Assembly (NCBI GenBank): GCA_900466475.1
Contig: UBMI01000021.1
Coordinates: 124,001-188,000 of the forward strand
Direction: 5' to 3'
From: Hyphomicrobiales bacterium
GTDB taxonomy: Bacteria; Pseudomonadota; Alphaproteobacteria; Rhizobiales; Rhizobiaceae
Length of the DNA stretch: 64,000 nt
Part shown: in pieces, positions 8,152-17,103 of the stretch
How the letters are laid out: each line of letters starts with the position of its first letter
How positions within the stretch are numbered: position 1 is the stretch's first letter
The notes under the pieces: model-generated
The model's database searches: none
Told to the model about the DNA's origin: nothing
What the model saw: the letters and a program-made list of their open reading frames with translations, nothing else
Program-made: the position numbers and the translations under genes

Positions 8152-9240
8152 ATGGGGGGCTATATCCTTCGCCGCCTGCTCCTGATGATCCCGACGATCG
8201 TCGGCATCATGGCAATTTCCTTCATCGTCGTGCAGTTCGCCCCCGGCGGTCCGGTCGAGCAAGTGATCTCCCAGTTGACTGGCCAGGCCGACAGCGCCGA
8301 CCAGCGCCTGTCCGGCGGTGGTGATCTCCTTGGTGGCGGTGGCGGCGACGAAGGCTCGAAATATCGCGGCGCTCAAGGGCTCGATCCAGAGCTCATCGCC
8401 AAGCTGGAAAAGCAGTTCGGCTTCGACAAACCACCGCTGACCCGCTTCGGCGAGATGATGTGGAATTACATCCGCTTCGATTTCGGCGAAAGCTTCTTCC
8501 GCAATACGACCGTGCTCAATCTCATCAAGGAGAAATTGCCGGTCTCGATCTCGCTCGGAATCTGGATCCTGATCTTTTCCTACGCCATTTCCATTCCGCT
8601 CGGCATCCGCAAGGCGGTCAAGGACGGCTCCTCCTTCGATGTCTGGACGTCAGGCGTCATCATCGTCGGTTATGCCGTGCCGAGTTTCCTCTTCGGCATC
8701 CTGCTGATCGTGCTCTTTGCCGGCGGCTCCTTTTACGACTGGTTCCCCCTGCGCGGCCTCGTCTCGGATAATTTCGACCAGCTTGCCTGGTGGCAGAAGC
8801 CGCTCGATTATTTCTGGCACCTCACGCTGCCGCTGATCTCGCTGTCGCTTGCATCCTTCGCCACCACGACGCTTCTGACCAAGAATTCCTTCATCGACGA
8901 GATCAAGAAGCAATATGTCATCACCGCGCGTGCCAAGGGCCTGAACGAACGGCAGGTGCTCTACGGCCATGTCTTCCGCAACGCCATGCTGATCGTCATC
9001 GCAAGCTTCCCCAGCGCCTTCATCTCCGCCTTCTTCACCGGCTCGCTCCTGATCGAGAACATCTTCTCCCTCGATGGCCTCGGCCGCCTCGGTTATCTCT
9101 CGGTCGTCAACCGCGATTACCCGATCGTCTTTGCGACGCTCTATATCTTTTCGCTGCTCGGCCTCTTCGTCGGCCTGATTTCCGACCTGATCTATACCTG
9201 GATCGATCCGCGCATCGATTTCGAGCGGAGGGACGTCTGA
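8152..9240 (+). CDS. yejB: Peptide ABC transporter permease YejB
   Basis: This inner-membrane permease of 362 residues has the DppB/OppB layout: an N-terminal anchor (GGYILRRLLLMIPTIVGIMAISFIVVQF), a periplasmic insert, then five further helices. The conserved cytoplasmic loop that contacts the ATPase is present around TARAKGLNERQVLYGHVFRNA. The insert after helix 1 is glycine-rich (GGGDLLGGGGGDEGSKYRG), which is typical of YejB rather than DppB. The stop overlaps the yejE start as TGATG at 9238-9242, indicating translational coupling. With YejE it forms the membrane channel energised by YejF. Confidence 0.92.
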   Translation: MGGYILRRLLLMIPTIVGIMAISFIVVQFAPGGPVEQVISQLTGQADSADQRLSGGGDLLGGGGGDEGSKYRGAQGLDPELIAKLEKQFGFDKPPLTRFGEMMWNYIRFDFGESFFRNTTVLNLIKEKLPVSISLGIWILIFSYAISIPLGIRKAVKDGSSFDVWTSGVIIVGYAVPSFLFGILLIVLFAGGSFYDWFPLRGLVSDNFDQLAWWQKPLDYFWHLTLPLISLSLASFATTTLLTKNSFIDEIKKQYVITARAKGLNERQVLYGHVFRNAMLIVIASFPSAFISAFFTGSLLIENIFSLDGLGRLGYLSVVNRDYPIVFATLYIFSLLGLFVGLISDLIYTWIDPRIDFERRDV

Positions 9241-10388
9241 TGGATGTCGCCGCAAACCCGACGACGGCTGCACCCGTCCGGCCGCCCCGCAAAGGCCTGC
9301 TCTCGCCCACCAACATCAGGCGCTGGAACAACTTCAAGGCCAACAAGCGCGGCTACTGGTCGCTCTGGCTGTTCCTCGTCCTCTTCGTACTCAGCTTGCT
9401 TGCCGAATTCATCGCCAATGACAGGCCGATCATCGCCTCCTATAAGGGCGAGATTCTTTTCCCCGTCGTCGTCGATTACCCGGAAGATAAATTCGGCGGC
9501 TTCCTGGCCGAGACCGACTATCGCTCTTCCGTCATCGCGGATGAGATCGATGCCAATGGCTGGATGATCTGGCCGCCGATCCGCTATTCCTACCAGTCGG
9601 TCAATTCCAACATCCCGCATTCGGCCCCGACCCCGCCCTTCTGGTTGATGTCGAAGGAGGAGCGCTGCTCGGCCTATCCGCAGGGCATCAACGATCCCGG
9701 CTGCAGGCTCGGCAATCTCAACTGGCTCGGCACGGATGATCAGGCGCGCGACGTTCTGGCCCGCGTCATCTACGGTTTCCGCATTTCCGTTCTCTTCGGC
9801 CTCGTGCTCACCATCTGCTCAGCCGTCATCGGCGTGACGGCTGGCGCCATCCAGGGCTATTTCGGCGGCTGGACGGACCTGTTTTTCCAGCGTTTCATCG
9901 AGATCTGGTCCTCGATGCCGGTGCTCTACATCCTGCTGATCATCGCCGCGATCCTGCCGCCCGGCTTCTTCGTGCTGCTCGGCATCATGCTGCTCTTCTC
10001 CTGGGTCGGCTTCGTCGGCGTCGTGCGCGCCGAGTTCCTGCGCGCCCGCAATTTCGAATATGTCCGGGCTGCGAGGGCGCTCGGCGTCAACAATCGCACC
10101 ATCATGTGGCGGCATATGCTGCCGAATGCGATGGTCGCTACCCTGACCTTCCTGCCCTTCATCTTGTCCGGCTCGATCACCACGCTGACCTCGCTCGATT
10201 TCCTGGGCTTCGGCATGCCGCCGGGCTCTCCCTCGCTCGGCGAGCTGATCGCCCAGGGCAAGGCCAATCTCCAGGCGCCATGGCTCGGGCTGACGGCCTT
10301 CTTCACCATGTCGATCATGCTCTCGCTGCTGATCTTCATCGGCGAAGCGGTGCGCGATGCCTTCGATCCGAGAAAGACGTTCCAATGA
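9240..10388 (+). CDS. yejE: Peptide ABC transporter permease YejE
   Basis: This is the second permease of the Yej importer, with 382 residues. An N-terminal cytoplasmic tail ends in NNFKANKRGYWSLWLFLVLFVLSLLAEF (first helix). A large periplasmic segment containing NWLGTDDQARDVLARVIYGFR follows, then the five-helix DppC-like core with the ATPase-contact loop YVRAARALGVNNRTIMWRHMLPNA. The ATG at 9240 overlaps the yejB stop, and the TGA at 10386-10388 overlaps the yejF ATG at 10385. A longer open frame upstream lies inside yejB and is ignored. Confidence 0.92.
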   Translation: MDVAANPTTAAPVRPPRKGLLSPTNIRRWNNFKANKRGYWSLWLFLVLFVLSLLAEFIANDRPIIASYKGEILFPVVVDYPEDKFGGFLAETDYRSSVIADEIDANGWMIWPPIRYSYQSVNSNIPHSAPTPPFWLMSKEERCSAYPQGINDPGCRLGNLNWLGTDDQARDVLARVIYGFRISVLFGLVLTICSAVIGVTAGAIQGYFGGWTDLFFQRFIEIWSSMPVLYILLIIAAILPPGFFVLLGIMLLFSWVGFVGVVRAEFLRARNFEYVRAARALGVNNRTIMWRHMLPNAMVATLTFLPFILSGSITTLTSLDFLGFGMPPGSPSLGELIAQGKANLQAPWLGLTAFFTMSIMLSLLIFIGEAVRDAFDPRKTFQ

Positions 10389-12013
10389 GTGAAGCGCTGC
10401 TCTCCGTCCGCGATCTCTCCGTCGCCTTCCATCAGGGCGGCGAAACCTCGCTCGCCGTCGATCGCATCTCCTTTGATATCCAGAAGGGCGAGGTTCTGGC
10501 GCTTGTCGGCGAATCCGGGTCCGGCAAGTCGGTCTCGGCCAATTCGGTGCTGCGGCTTCTGCCCTATCCCGCCGCCAGCCACCCGAGCGGCGAAATCCTG
10601 TTCAAGGGCAAGGATCTGCTGAAAGCCTCCGATCGCGAGATGCGCGCCGTGCGCGGCAACGACATCACCATGATTTTCCAGGAGCCGATGACCTCGCTCA
10701 ATCCGCTCCATACGATCGAAGGGCAGATTGCCGAAATCCTGGCGCTGCATCAGGGCATGACCGGACAAGCGGCGCGCGCCCGCGTGCTGGAACTCTTGAA
10801 CCAGGTCGGCATCCGCGAGCCGGAAAAACGCCTGAAAGCCTATCCGCATGAACTCTCGGGCGGCCAGCGCCAGCGTGTGATGATCGCTATGGCGCTCGCC
10901 AATCGGCCGGAATTGCTGATCGCAGACGAACCGACCACCGCACTCGACGTCACGGTTCAGGCGCAGATCCTCGAGCTCCTGCGCAAGCTGAAGGGCGAGC
11001 ATGGCATGTCCATGCTCTTCATCACCCATGACCTCGGCATCGTGCGCAAATTCGCCGACCGCGTCTGCGTCATGACCAAGGGCAAGATCGTCGAGACCGG
11101 ACCGGTGGAAGAGGTTTTCACCAATCCGCAGCACGAATACACCCGCCACCTGCTCGCCTCTGAACCGCGCGGCGAACCGCCGCTGACCGACGCCTCCAAG
11201 CCTGTTGTGATGGAAGGCAATGACATCAAGGTCTGGTTCCCGATCAAGGCCGGTTTCATGCGCAAGGTGGTCGATCACGTGAAGGCCGTCGATGGAATAG
11301 ACCTGACGCTCCGGGCCGGGCAGACGCTCGGCGTCGTCGGCGAATCCGGCTCCGGCAAGACCACGCTCGGCCTGGCGCTCACGCGTCTCATCTCCTCGAA
11401 GGGGCGCATTTCCTTTGTCGGAAAAGATATAGCGAGCTATTCATTCACGGACATGCGGCCGTTGCGCAACCAGCTTCAGGTCGTCTTCCAGGATCCCTAC
11501 GGCTCGCTGAGCCCGCGCATGTCCGTCGGCGATATCGTGGCCGAAGGCTTGAAAGTGCATGAACGTTCGCTCTCTGCCGAGGAGCGCGATCAGCGCGTCT
11601 GCTGGGCACTGGAGGAGGTCGGCCTCGATCCGCTCACCCGCTGGCGCTTCCCGCATGAATTCTCCGGCGGCCAGCGTCAGCGCATCGCCATTGCCCGCGC
11701 CATGGTGCTGAAGCCACGCTTCGTCATGCTCGACGAGCCGACCTCGGCGCTCGACATGAGCGTGCAGGCACAGGTCGTGGACCTCTTGCGCGACCTGCAG
11801 AAGAAGCATGATCTCGCCTATCTCTTCATCAGCCACGACCTGAAGGTGGTGAAAGCGCTTGCCAATGATGTCATCGTCATGCGCTTCGGCAAGGTGGTGG
11901 AGCAGGGGCCGTCAGCGGATATCTTCCAGGCGCCGAAGGATGACTATACCAAGGCATTGATGGCCGCCGCCTTTAATATCGAGGCGGTGCCGACATCGGC
12001 AGTTCAGCAATAA
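10385..12013 (+). CDS. yejF: Peptide ABC transporter ATP-binding protein YejF (duplicated ATPase)
   Basis: The single 542-residue chain contains two complete ABC ATPase domains. The first shows GESGSGKS near residue 40, LSGGQRQRVMIAMAL, and LLIADEPTTALD. The second shows GESGSGKTT, FSGGQRQRIAIARAM, and FVMLDEPTSALD. Tandem ATPases in one protein are the YejF/GsiA arrangement, in contrast to the separate DppD and DppF of dipeptide systems. It hydrolyses ATP at the cytoplasmic face to drive uptake through YejBE. The start is fixed by a four-base overlap with yejE; the open frame upstream of it is a shadow. Confidence 0.94.
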   Translation: MSEALLSVRDLSVAFHQGGETSLAVDRISFDIQKGEVLALVGESGSGKSVSANSVLRLLPYPAASHPSGEILFKGKDLLKASDREMRAVRGNDITMIFQEPMTSLNPLHTIEGQIAEILALHQGMTGQAARARVLELLNQVGIREPEKRLKAYPHELSGGQRQRVMIAMALANRPELLIADEPTTALDVTVQAQILELLRKLKGEHGMSMLFITHDLGIVRKFADRVCVMTKGKIVETGPVEEVFTNPQHEYTRHLLASEPRGEPPLTDASKPVVMEGNDIKVWFPIKAGFMRKVVDHVKAVDGIDLTLRAGQTLGVVGESGSGKTTLGLALTRLISSKGRISFVGKDIASYSFTDMRPLRNQLQVVFQDPYGSLSPRMSVGDIVAEGLKVHERSLSAEERDQRVCWALEEVGLDPLTRWRFPHEFSGGQRQRIAIARAMVLKPRFVMLDEPTSALDMSVQAQVVDLLRDLQKKHDLAYLFISHDLKVVKALANDVIVMRFGKVVEQGPSADIFQAPKDDYTKALMAAAFNIEAVPTSAVQQ

Positions 12014-12038
12014 AAGACGGGCAGCAGTAAAGAAGATC

Positions 12039-12998
12039 ATGTCAGCAAGACCTCCCATTCTCGTCGACCTCAAGTTCGACCCCGAGACCGTTGCCCGCAT
12101 CCTGAAGACCGCCTTTGCCGATCGCGGCAGCATCAATTCAGCCGATCCGGCCAGCAAGGAACTCGACCTGACCGGCGTCGATTATGCGCTGCTCTGGAAG
12201 CCGGATGCCGATATCTTTATGCGGGCGCCGAACCTGAAGGTGTTGTTCTCCGGCGGCGCTGGGGTCGATAGCATCCTCTCCATCCCCGATCTGCCCGACA
12301 TCCCGATCGTCCGCTTCGCCGATCGCAGCCTGACGACCCGCATGAGCGAATGGGTGGTCATGCAGTGCCTCATGCATCTGCGCCTGCAGCGCGCGCATGA
12401 CCGGGACCAGCGCGACCGTGTCTGGGGCAAGCTCGTCCCGCCGGAAGCCGCCGAAATTACCGTCGGCGTCATGGGTCTCGGCATTCTCGGCCAGGACGCG
12501 GTCGCCAAGCTGAGGGTCATGGGCTTCAATGTCATCGGCTGGTCACGCTCGAAGAAGGAAGTTGAAGGCATCGAAACCTTCCACGGCCCGCAGTTCGATA
12601 CCTTCCTGTCGAAGACCGATATCGTCGTCGGCCTGCTGCCGCTGACGCCTGAGACATCAGGCCTCTACAACAAGGCCTTCTTCGCCAAGCTCCGCCAGGG
12701 CGGCGCGCTCGGCAAACCGGTCTTCATCAATGCGGGCCGCGGCAAGAGCCAGGTCCAGGCCGATATCGTAGCGGCGATTGAGGGCGGTGTGCTCGGCGGT
12801 GCCTCGCTCGACGTCTTCGAGGTCGAGCCGCTGCCGGCGGACGATCCACTCTGGCATCTGGACAATGTCTTCGTCACCCCGCACGACGCCGCGATCTCCG
12901 AAGAGAACGCGCTTTTCCGCCACGTCGAAACCCAGATCGCCCGTTTCGAACGGGGTGAAGCGCTGCAATTCGTCGTCGATCGTAAATCTGGGTACTAA
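12039..12998 (+). CDS. Glyoxylate/hydroxypyruvate reductase A-type 2-hydroxyacid dehydrogenase
   Basis: The 319-residue member of the D-2-hydroxyacid dehydrogenase family is closest in layout to GhrA. It has the NAD(P)-binding GxGxxG in MGLGILGQDA and an Arg-centred motif FINAGRGKSQVQADIVAAI. The FEVEPLPADDPLW segment carries the catalytic Glu, and the catalytic His lies in VTPHDAAIS. GhrA reduces glyoxylate and hydroxypyruvate in the cytoplasm, but other 2-oxoacids remain possible. It lies 25 bp after yejF and may be co-transcribed with it. Its TAA stop (12996-12998) overlaps the first base of a palindromic repeat element. Confidence 0.85.
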   Translation: MSARPPILVDLKFDPETVARILKTAFADRGSINSADPASKELDLTGVDYALLWKPDADIFMRAPNLKVLFSGGAGVDSILSIPDLPDIPIVRFADRSLTTRMSEWVVMQCLMHLRLQRAHDRDQRDRVWGKLVPPEAAEITVGVMGLGILGQDAVAKLRVMGFNVIGWSRSKKEVEGIETFHGPQFDTFLSKTDIVVGLLPLTPETSGLYNKAFFAKLRQGGALGKPVFINAGRGKSQVQADIVAAIEGGVLGGASLDVFEVEPLPADDPLWHLDNVFVTPHDAAISEENALFRHVETQIARFERGEALQFVVDRKSGY

Positions 12999-13044
12999 GC
13001 ATGTCGCACAAAAGTGTGCCGCGGTTTTGCGATAACGACATGCT
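12998..13044. repeat. Rhizobial intergenic palindromic element, copy 1
   Basis: AGCATGTCG (12998-13006) and CGACATGCT (13036-13044) are perfect 9-bp inverted repeats enclosing 29 bases. Inside is a second stem, GCACA (13006-13010) with TGTGC (13015-13019). The core GCGGTTTTGCGATAACGACA (from 13021) recurs, with one mismatch, at 30974. Elements of this kind are, to my knowledge, scattered in many copies through Rhizobium genomes. This copy starts exactly at the ghrA-like stop codon. Confidence 0.75.
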
Positions 13045-13140
13045 CTAAAGAGTCCTTCTCGGAACCATACTACGCTGCTCCTCGTTTCATTCCGGAAGCT
13101 CCGCAGGCCTTTGTCTACGGATTACCGCAAGGAGACGATC

Positions 13141-13434
13141 ATGACGCATACGGAAACGCGTTGGGAAAAGTCCGATCAAAAGCTTCATGCCGAAGAGCAG
13201 ATTTCGCCTGTCAAGGCCAAGCAGGGCCGTACCGGCTATCGCATCCTGACCGTACTGGTCGCTGCACTGGTGCTGGCTTTCCTTGTCTGGATTCCCGTGG
13301 AGATCTGGGGTCAGAAGGAGGCCGATGATGTCGCCCCGCAGCAGCCAGGTCAGCAGATGCAGTCTCAGGTTCCGGCGGCTCCGCCTCAGAATGCCGGCAC
13401 AGCGCCGGCCCAGCCCGCTGCACCCGCACAATAA
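13141..13434 (+). CDS. Small membrane protein with proline/glutamine-rich tail, unknown function
   Basis: The 97-residue protein has a charged N terminus of about 33 residues (to KQGRTGYR), one membrane helix (ILTVLVAALVLAFLVWIPVEIW) and a low-complexity tail rich in Pro, Gln and Ala. AAGGAG lies upstream of the ATG at 13141, which is preferred over the start at 13111. I do not recognise a family. The layout suggests an inner-membrane protein with its tail in the periplasm. It stands alone, between a palindromic repeat and its own terminator. Confidence 0.7.
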   Translation: MTHTETRWEKSDQKLHAEEQISPVKAKQGRTGYRILTVLVAALVLAFLVWIPVEIWGQKEADDVAPQQPGQQMQSQVPAAPPQNAGTAPAQPAAPAQ

Positions 13435-13462
13435 CGAGCTGATATCAAACGTTTAAACCACG

Positions 13463-13487
13463 CCCCGCAGCAAGAATGGCTGCGGGG
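13463..13487 (+). terminator. Rho-independent terminator after the small membrane protein gene
   Basis: CCCCGCAGC (13463-13471) pairs perfectly with GCTGCGGGG (13479-13487) around a seven-base loop. A T-rich tract (TGTCGCTGTTGTTTTTT) follows. It lies 28 bp after the stop at 13434 and isolates this gene from pncB. Confidence 0.85.
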
Positions 13488-13611
13488 TGTCGCTGTTGTT
13501 TTTTCTGGACTTTGTTTATCGATTTTTCGATAAGAAGGCGCACGAGCCGGTTTCGTGCGTTGGCCGCGAGACGGTCGCGCCTGACCGGATTGACGGACAG
13601 GCAGGAGCTTC

Positions 13612-14916
13612 ATGGCCAGGACCGATATCGCAAGACGCGTCTACAATCACACCTGGAAACTCGATCCGATCGTCCGCAGTCTGATCGATACGGACTTCTA
13701 CAAGCTTCTGATGCTGCAGATGATCTGGAAGCTCTATCCAGATGTGAACGCCTCCTTCACCCTCATCAACCGCACCAAGCGCGTGCGTCTCGCCGAACAG
13801 ATCGACGAGGGTGAGTTGCGCGAGCAGCTTGATCATGCGCGCACGCTGAAGCTCGCCAAGAAGGAGATGATCTGGCTCGCCGGTAACAGCTTCTATGGCC
13901 GCGCCCAGATCTTCGAGCCGGAATTCCTTGCCTGGCTCTCCAATTTCCAGCTGCCGGAATACGAACTCTCCAAGAGGGACGGGCAATATGTGCTGGATTT
14001 CCATGGGTCGTGGAAGGAAACGACCATGTGGGAAATCCCGGCCCTTGCCATCATCAACGAGATGCGCTCGCGGGCTGCCATGAAGGCGATGGGCCCCTTC
14101 ACGCTCGATGTTCTCTATGCCCGCGCCAAAGCCAAGATGTGGGCCAAGGTGGAGAAGCTCCGTGAACTCCCGGGCCTGCGCATTTCCGATTTCGGTACGC
14201 GCCGCCGCCACAGCTTCCTCTGGCAGCGTTGGTGCGTCGAAGCGCTGAAGGAAGGCATCGGCCCGGCCTTCACCGGGACCAGTAATGTATTGCTGGCTAT
14301 GGATTCCGATCTCGAAGCCGTCGGCACCAATGCCCACGAGCTGCCGATGGTGGCCGCAGCCCTTGCCGAGACCGACGAGCAGCTGAAGAACGCGCCTTAC
14401 AAGGTGTTGCGCGACTGGAACAAGCTCTATGGCGGCAACCTGCTGATCGTGCTGCCGGACGCCTTCGGAACCGCCGCCTTCCTGCGCGACGCACCGGAAT
14501 GGGTGGCCGACTGGACAGGCTTCCGCCCGGACAGCGCTCCGCCGGTCGAAGGCGGCGAAAAGATCATCGACTGGTGGAAGAAGATGGGCCGCGACCCGCG
14601 CCAGAAGCTCCTGATCTTCTCCGATGGCCTCGATGTCGATGCGATCATCGATACCTACAAGCATTTCGAAGGCCGCGTGCGCATGAGCTTCGGCTGGGGC
14701 ACGAACCTGACGAATGACTTCGCCGGCTGCGCACCGAACGACAGTTCCGACTTCCTGCCGATTTCGATCGTCTGCAAGGTGAGCGACGCCAATGGCCGCC
14801 CCGCCGTCAAGCTTTCGGACAATCCTCAGAAGGCGACCGGCGAGCCTGCCGAAGTCGAGCGCTATCTGAAGTTCTTCGGCACCGAGGACCGCACCGATCA
14901 GGCCGTGCTGGTCTAA
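13612..14916 (+). CDS. pncB: Nicotinate phosphoribosyltransferase
   Basis: PncB joins nicotinate and PRPP, with ATP hydrolysis, to make nicotinate mononucleotide in the NAD salvage pathway. The 434 residues align with the family from SLIDTDFYKLLMLQ to the C terminus. Landmarks are SDFGTRRRHSF, the GTSNVLLA segment, and GTNAHELPM, where His242 is the residue that is phosphorylated in characterised PncB enzymes. AGGAG precedes the ATG. It converges with the DUF72 gene and overlaps it by four bases at the 3' ends. Confidence 0.95.
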   Translation: MARTDIARRVYNHTWKLDPIVRSLIDTDFYKLLMLQMIWKLYPDVNASFTLINRTKRVRLAEQIDEGELREQLDHARTLKLAKKEMIWLAGNSFYGRAQIFEPEFLAWLSNFQLPEYELSKRDGQYVLDFHGSWKETTMWEIPALAIINEMRSRAAMKAMGPFTLDVLYARAKAKMWAKVEKLRELPGLRISDFGTRRRHSFLWQRWCVEALKEGIGPAFTGTSNVLLAMDSDLEAVGTNAHELPMVAAALAETDEQLKNAPYKVLRDWNKLYGGNLLIVLPDAFGTAAFLRDAPEWVADWTGFRPDSAPPVEGGEKIIDWWKKMGRDPRQKLLIFSDGLDVDAIIDTYKHFEGRVRMSFGWGTNLTNDFAGCAPNDSSDFLPISIVCKVSDANGRPAVKLSDNPQKATGEPAEVERYLKFFGTEDRTDQAVLV

Positions 14917-15905
14917 ATCGTCGACCGCAGCGCCGGCCAGTGCCGGCGCGGCTCCTCGACCACCGTCCTGCCGCTACGGCGTTTTGGCTTGACGACAAGA
15001 CCATCATCCGGCGGCCGGGGGACGCCGAGCTTGTCGGCGAGTGAACGGGCATCGGCCGGCGCGCGTACCTTCACGTCGTTGTCGAAATAGACATAGACAT
15101 CGCGCCCGCTCGCCGAGCGTTTCAGCGGCGGCTTGATGCGGTCGGCATCATCTGGCTCCATTCCATGCGTCCACGCATCGATGCGCCGGGCCCAGCGATC
15201 AAGCGCCTCACCGCTATAACCGCTGACGTAAAGCTGCTCCGATCCGTGCAGGCGGCAATAGATGAAATCCGCCGTCACATCCATCAGCAGCGGCCATTCC
15301 ACCGTATCGGCCACCACCAGCCCGACCTTGTACTTGCGCAGCAGTTCGATGAATTCGGGTGCGCGGAAACTGTCGTGGCGGATTTCCAGCGCATGGCGCA
15401 TCGGCTGCCTCGTCTCGCTCTTTGTCCAGGCGCGGCCGCCAAGCCGCTCGTCATGCCGCTTCGCGATATCGGCCGCGGCATCCGTATCCTCAGGCAGTAA
15501 CGCCAGAAAACTTGCGAAGAGATCGGCATCGAATGTCAGGCCCGGCGGAAATTGCCAGAGGATCGGCCCGAGTTTCGGGCCCAGTCGCATGAGGCCGGAG
15601 GCGAGGAAATTGGCAAGCGGCGTTTCGATGTCGCGCAGGCGTTTGAGATGGGTGATGTAGCGCGAGCCCTTCACCGAAAAGACGAAACCATCGGGTGTTT
15701 CATCGCGCCAGCGGGCAAAAACATCCGGCTTCTGCAGCCCGTAAAATGTGCCGTTGATCTCGATGGAGGGAAATTGCCGCGAGGCATAGGCAAGCTCGCT
15801 CTTCCCAGCCAATCCCTTGGGATAGAAGACACCGCGCCAGGGCGCATAGGTCCATCCCGATATGCCGATGCGGATCGTGCCTGTTTTTGTCCTTGTTTTT
15901 GTCAT
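14913..15905 (-). CDS. DUF72 (YecE-like) protein
   Basis: The 330-residue protein of the DUF72 family has a TIM-barrel-like fold of unknown biochemical role. The N terminus has the family pattern IRIGISGWTYAPWRGVFYP, then FPSIEINGTFYGLQKP, FVFSVKGSRYITHLKRL, ILWQFPPG, and DFIYCRLHG and VYVYFDND near the end. Some members have been linked to iron-sulphur or nuclease-like functions, but nothing here settles this. The start at 15905 is supported by the conserved GxSGW motif about a dozen residues in. It stands alone on the minus strand, and its 3' end overlaps pncB by four bases. Confidence 0.85.
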   Translation of the reverse strand: MTKTRTKTGTIRIGISGWTYAPWRGVFYPKGLAGKSELAYASRQFPSIEINGTFYGLQKPDVFARWRDETPDGFVFSVKGSRYITHLKRLRDIETPLANFLASGLMRLGPKLGPILWQFPPGLTFDADLFASFLALLPEDTDAAADIAKRHDERLGGRAWTKSETRQPMRHALEIRHDSFRAPEFIELLRKYKVGLVVADTVEWPLLMDVTADFIYCRLHGSEQLYVSGYSGEALDRWARRIDAWTHGMEPDDADRIKPPLKRSASGRDVYVYFDNDVKVRAPADARSLADKLGVPRPPDDGLVVKPKRRSGRTVVEEPRRHWPALRSTI

Positions 15906-15949
15906 GCAAAGGGAACTGTGCCCGTGCGCTCTTGTTCCCGAATGAAGAA

Positions 15950-15974
15950 AGGCGCCGCCTTGCCGGCAGCGCCT
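15950..15974 (-). terminator. Probable terminator after the periplasmic hypothetical gene
   Basis: AGGCGC (15950-15955) and GCGCCT (15969-15974) are inverted, with an inner GCC/GGC extension (15957-15959 with 15965-15967). On the minus strand the stem is followed by TTTCTTC. It lies about 10 bp beyond the stop of the gene ending at 15985. Confidence 0.6.
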
Positions 15975-15984
15975 CGTCTCAAAA

Positions 15985-16476
15985 TCAGCCGGCAGGCTTC
16001 AGCGAGCTGATGATGGCGATCAGCTCGTCGTCATGAGCGTCCTGCTTGCTCTTGGTGCCCCAATAGGTGATCAGGAGCAGCTTGCCCTCAGAAGGCGAAA
16101 GGACGGCGACGCCGATATTGACCGGGCCTTCCTTGTCACTGCCGTCCCAGTCGAAGGTTTTCATCTTCATGCCGTTGATTTCGGCTTCGGATTCCTTCTG
16201 GGTCTTCTCCTCGATGGCGACGCCGTTCTTCTGCAGGAAGGCGAAGGCCTCGTCGATGATCTTGTCGCTGGTCTTTTCATCGGCAACGTCGATTGAAAGA
16301 TAGATCGCCGAATCCTCGGACTGGGCATCGATGCCAGTCTCCGTCTCCTTCGGCCCCCAATTGTCGGGAATAGTGACGGTCGCGACCGGATCGTCGCTCG
16401 GAAATTCCAGCGTTTCCGCCTGGGCAATCACAGGCAGGAATGCCGCAAAGGCTGCGGCAATGATGAGCTTCTTCAT
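15985..16476 (-). CDS. Secreted periplasmic protein, unknown function
   Basis: The 163-residue protein has a clear signal peptide (MKKLIIAAAFAAFLPVIAQA, cut before ETLEF). The mature part has a compact alpha/beta pattern: VATVTIPDNWGPKETETGIDAQSED near the start and LLLITYWGTKSKQDAHDDELIAIISSLKP at the end. I do not recognise the family. The shape is that of small periplasmic proteins with one domain of about 140 residues. A longer frame from 16548 adds an arginine-rich stretch that would hide the signal, so the ATG at 16476 is chosen. It is followed by a probable terminator. Confidence 0.75.
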   Translation of the reverse strand: MKKLIIAAAFAAFLPVIAQAETLEFPSDDPVATVTIPDNWGPKETETGIDAQSEDSAIYLSIDVADEKTSDKIIDEAFAFLQKNGVAIEEKTQKESEAEINGMKMKTFDWDGSDKEGPVNIGVAVLSPSEGKLLLITYWGTKSKQDAHDDELIAIISSLKPAG

Positions 16477-16896
16477 GGTAGGTCCCCGCATGGTCGCGTC
16501 CCGGCGGGCAGCAGCCCTTGCCGCCCCTCTCGCTCCGGATCGCGCCACATAGGATCGTTACCGGCTTTTGCTTTGCCAAGCCTTACCGATCGCGGGCCTC
16601 GAAGCGCCCAATATTTAAACGCGCAGTCCATTTTTGGTGTTTTCAAGCAAAGACATTGCGAAGGCGACCGCGCTAGGTCGCACGGAGGCCTTCTTCGGGA
16701 TGGATGTCCACCGCGGCAGCCAATCCCATCCTGGTGCTGGGGCTTTCAAATACCGCCGCGCATAGGACGCATAACTGGCACAAGATTGCCCATGCGCGGT
16801 GTGGGAAATGTCAGATTGTGACATGACAGGCATTGATCTGACATTCGCTATAGAGCAGTTGAAAACTGCGGCACCCTATGCAGCAGATAAGATTAT
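16477..16896. other. 420-bp gap without a supported gene, with several inverted repeats
   Basis: No reading frame here has a plausible start and coding character. Hairpin-forming sequences are GCGACC/GGTCGC (16664-16681), CCGCGCAT/ATGCGCGG (16756-16799), TGTCAGAT/ATCTGACA (16809-16843) and GCAGTT/AACTGC (16855-16869). None is followed by a clear T-run. The 16809-16843 stem lies within 90 bp beyond the stop of the small gene at 16897 and may end its transcript. Confidence 0.55.
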
Positions 16897-17103
16897 CTAC
16901 TTCGACAGCCAGCTTTCGAAATAGTGGCGGACAGCCGCACCCGCGCCGAATTGATCGGTCGTATCCAGCCTCGCAACTGCGCCGCGCACGACATCCGCCA
17001 TAACGGACGCAGGCAGGATGCCGGACTTGACCATGGTTTGAAACAGTTCCTCCACCAGGATGATCGTTCCGATCGCTTCGTCTTCAGCCTTGAAATTCGC
17101 CAT
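16897..17103 (-). CDS. Small hypothetical protein (68 aa)
   Basis: The acidic helical protein of 68 residues begins MANFKAEDEAIGTIILVEELFQTMVK and ends HYFESWLSK. A good ribosome binding site (AGGGGAG, eight bases upstream) selects the ATG at 17103 over a start at 17148. There is no signal peptide or membrane segment. I do not recognise the family. It looks like a single helical-bundle domain and has no operon partner: the SRAP gene upstream is 222 bp away. Confidence 0.65.
   Translation of the reverse strand: MANFKAEDEAIGTIILVEELFQTMVKSGILPASVMADVVRGAVARLDTTDQFGAGAAVRHYFESWLSK

Noticed and set aside
16573..16821. 82-codon frame in the 16.5-16.9 kb gap
   Set aside because: Begins at TTG without a ribosome binding site, is rich in unusual residues and crosses inverted repeats.
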